Below are positions 62,418-64,000 of a DNA stretch of 64,000 bases, one piece after another; position 1 is the stretch's first letter, and each line of letters starts with the position of its first letter. The stretch is from Paenibacillus durus ATCC 35681. GTDB lineage: Bacteria > Bacillota > Bacilli > Paenibacillales > Paenibacillaceae. Location: the NCBI RefSeq assembly GCF_000993825.1, contig NZ_CP011114.1, positions 4,278,001-4,342,000 on the forward strand, read 5' to 3'. The notes below the pieces were generated by a model, which saw nothing but the letters and a program-made list of their open reading frames with translations, had not been told where the DNA came from and searched no databases. The translations under genes and the position numbers were made by a program.

Positions 62418-64000
62418 TTATAATTTCTTCATTTTAACCATCATGCGCTGTGCCATTACCGCTGCGTCGGCGCGTGTGAAATTCGCCTGCGGGTCAAAGC
62501 GGTAAGTCGCCTTCTTCTGACCGGCTACCAGTTTATTGGCAATACCAGAAATAATGCCCGCCTTGTTCACCGCCAAAATGGACGGAATGGAATAAGAAGA
62601 TTGAATAGAACCCGTGTCCGTGAACAGCTTCTGTAAGGCTGCTCGGTCCTTATCTATGGTACCCAGCTTGAGATTCATGACTCTTGCGATCATTACTGCC
62701 GCATCCTCCCTGGATAGCGTAGCATTAGGCGAGAAGAGTCTCGGTGCCGTGCCCTTGATAATTCCTTTACGGACAGCTGTTTCAATATAGCGGTAATCCC
62801 AATGATAGTCACTGTATTTGATTACATCAGAGAAAGTTAATTTATCGGGTTCATAATCCAACTGAATACCCATTATTTTGACCAGCATCGTCGCAAATTC
62901 TCCACGAGTGATATTTTCATAAACACCGAACTCATTGGAATCCTTTGCGTTCATGATCCCTTTAGCCATCATGGTCTCAAGTTCAGTACGCGCGTACGGA
63001 TGCGAGACAATATCATCGTAGCTGTAGCGGAGACTCAAGACTGCATAGTAGCCGAAACCATCAAATGTCGCAGTAATTGTCTTGCTGCTTGTATTAATCT
63101 TTCCGCCCATGTTATACCAAGTGCCGTCAACATTTTTCCAGACGGAAACATTAGACGTAGCAGCGTTAGCCAGATTTGAATCGTATTTCAGCGTAATAGT
63201 TCCCTGCTGAGTCGGTTCAAGCCATTTCCCCATATGACCAAGGTAAAATTCATTCCCGGTCTTGTACGGATGCGAGGAAACCACGGTATCATAATCATTA
63301 ATAGAAGTATTGTTCACAAAATAACCCGGATCGATCCAGTATAGATTGGACGCATAACCGTAATGCAGCTTGGGAGTCAAATAAGTGGTCGCCAACGAGT
63401 TGGCGCTGACTTCTTTCAGCTTACCATCCAGAACATTCCCACTGCTATCGGTTTCTCCTACCGGATTATACTGTTTGACAGTACGTCCATCCTGCTTGTC
63501 AGCAATACCCAACAAAATATATTGTTGATTAAAGAGATTGATTTGACGGGTATTGGTTGTTCCTGGGGCCGGCGTCGCATCCCGCAGCAGTGTACCTTTC
63601 GGGAAGTTGAGCGTTACAGCATTCTGGAATGCGCTCAGTTTGCCCGATGTATTCAGCGTTGTTTTGAGCTGCGCTCCTTGAAGAACTTCATCCGAATAAG
63701 TAACACTAATCGAGCCGTTCGTTTTTTGATTACCTGTAGTAACTGTAAACTTAATAGTATTTAAACCCTTCTTCAAGCCCCTTAATTCTGTACGGAAAAT
63801 ATCATGCTCGCCTTTGACCAATGCCGTCTTGCCAATTACAATGCTGTCTGCACCTTCGGCTTGAATGCTGACATCAAGGAAATTCTGCTTAATCACACTT
63901 TCATTCGGGAGCTTGGGTGACAAAATGGTGTATGGCGGTACTTCACGCGTAATTTGCAGCGTCTGAGATACCGTCGAAGTCTGCAGACGTGCGGTTACTG
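62418..64000 (-). CDS. SLH-domain surface protein, C-terminal part (cut by window edge)
   Basis: The reading frame is open to the right edge, so the N-terminus is outside the window. The visible 526 residues comprise beta-rich sequence with repeat-like segments, then three C-terminal SLH domains (GEFATMLVKIMGIQ, REDAAVMIARVMNL, RADAAVMAQRMMVK). SLH domains at the C-terminus are common in large surface enzymes and adhesins. The apparent TTG start at 63923 is internal and should not be used. Function of the missing part is unknown. Confidence 0.85.
   Translation of the reverse strand, partial: VTARLQTSTVSQTLQITREVPPYTILSPKLPNESVIKQNFLDVSIQAEGADSIVIGKTALVKGEHDIFRTELRGLKKGLNTIKFTVTTGNQKTNGSISVTYSDEVLQGAQLKTTLNTSGKLSAFQNAVTLNFPKGTLLRDATPAPGTTNTRQINLFNQQYILLGIADKQDGRTVKQYNPVGETDSSGNVLDGKLKEVSANSLATTYLTPKLHYGYASNLYWIDPGYFVNNTSINDYDTVVSSHPYKTGNEFYLGHMGKWLEPTQQGTITLKYDSNLANAATSNVSVWKNVDGTWYNMGGKINTSSKTITATFDGFGYYAVLSLRYSYDDIVSHPYARTELETMMAKGIMNAKDSNEFGVYENITRGEFATMLVKIMGIQLDYEPDKLTFSDVIKYSDYHWDYRYIETAVRKGIIKGTAPRLFSPNATLSREDAAVMIARVMNLKLGTIDKDRAALQKLFTDTGSIQSSYSIPSILAVNKAGIISGIANKLVAGQKKATYRFDPQANFTRADAAVMAQRMMVKMKKL

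Noticed and set aside
63923..63925. TTG at 63923 as the start of the right-edge SLH gene
   Set aside because: The frame continues open to the window edge with similar beta-rich sequence, so the real start lies outside.

Overview
The window reads as a chromosomal segment of a Paenibacillus-like, spore-forming, flagellated Firmicute. Signs of this are SLH-domain surface proteins, an alpha/beta-type small acid-soluble spore protein, DegS/DegU, the comF locus, a Bacillus-type late flagellar cluster, long-form HPF, MinJ beside CtpB, and a +1 frameshift in prfB. Most genes lie on the minus strand, so read right to left for transcription order. Both edges cut a gene: an RND efflux pump on the left and an SLH protein on the right.

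Left part (1-9900): RND pump (partial), a CPA2 cation/proton antiporter with an attenuator-like leader, a decayed gene remnant, and an ABC exporter (one ATPase, two permeases) divergent from a two-component system. This layout resembles the Bacillus LnrJK-LnrLMN lipopeptide/polyene resistance system. A repeat-rich non-coding stretch follows (8741-9884). From 9885 to 15994 is the division and cell-wall block ftsE-ftsX-M23 peptidase-ctpB-minJ. A VanW-type wall protein and a CBS-domain protein follow on the plus strand.

Middle (19130-33369): a complete arginine pathway argC-J-B-D-F-G-H in one direction, then a YitT-family membrane protein, prfB, secA and hpf. In Bacillus subtilis, prfB lies close to ftsEX-ctpB-minJ, so the arginine block looks inserted into an otherwise conserved neighbourhood. 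Between hpf and flagellin (hag) lies a small accessory set: an SLH protein, a cold-shock protein, a glycosyltransferase with a TPR-like tail, and a secreted discoidin-like protein.

Right-middle (38061-53053): the late flagellar block yvyF-flgM-flgN-flgK-flgL-DUF6470-fliW-csrA-flaG-fliD-fliS-fliT-hag, downstream of comFA-comFC. The hag leader carries a near-consensus sigma-D promoter and two CsrA-like GGA hairpins. This fits the FliW-CsrA-Hag homeostasis circuit, whose protein parts are all encoded here. ComFA is almost twice its usual length because of an N-terminal extension with an 18-residue tandem repeat. degS-degU and a small GT2-like protein lie upstream of comFA.

Right end (53095-64000): a phosphodiester glycosidase-type secreted protein, metK, a SASP gene, a small secreted protein, a large S-layer-type protein with a long leader and apparently two in-frame translation starts, a small helical protein and the partial SLH protein.

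No rRNA, tRNA, CRISPR array, insertion sequence or prophage was seen. The most unusual features are in-frame tandem repeats inside otherwise conserved proteins (ComFA, a histidine kinase, MinJ) and several compact regulatory arrangements in leaders (flgM, CPA2 antiporter, metK, hag, S-layer gene).
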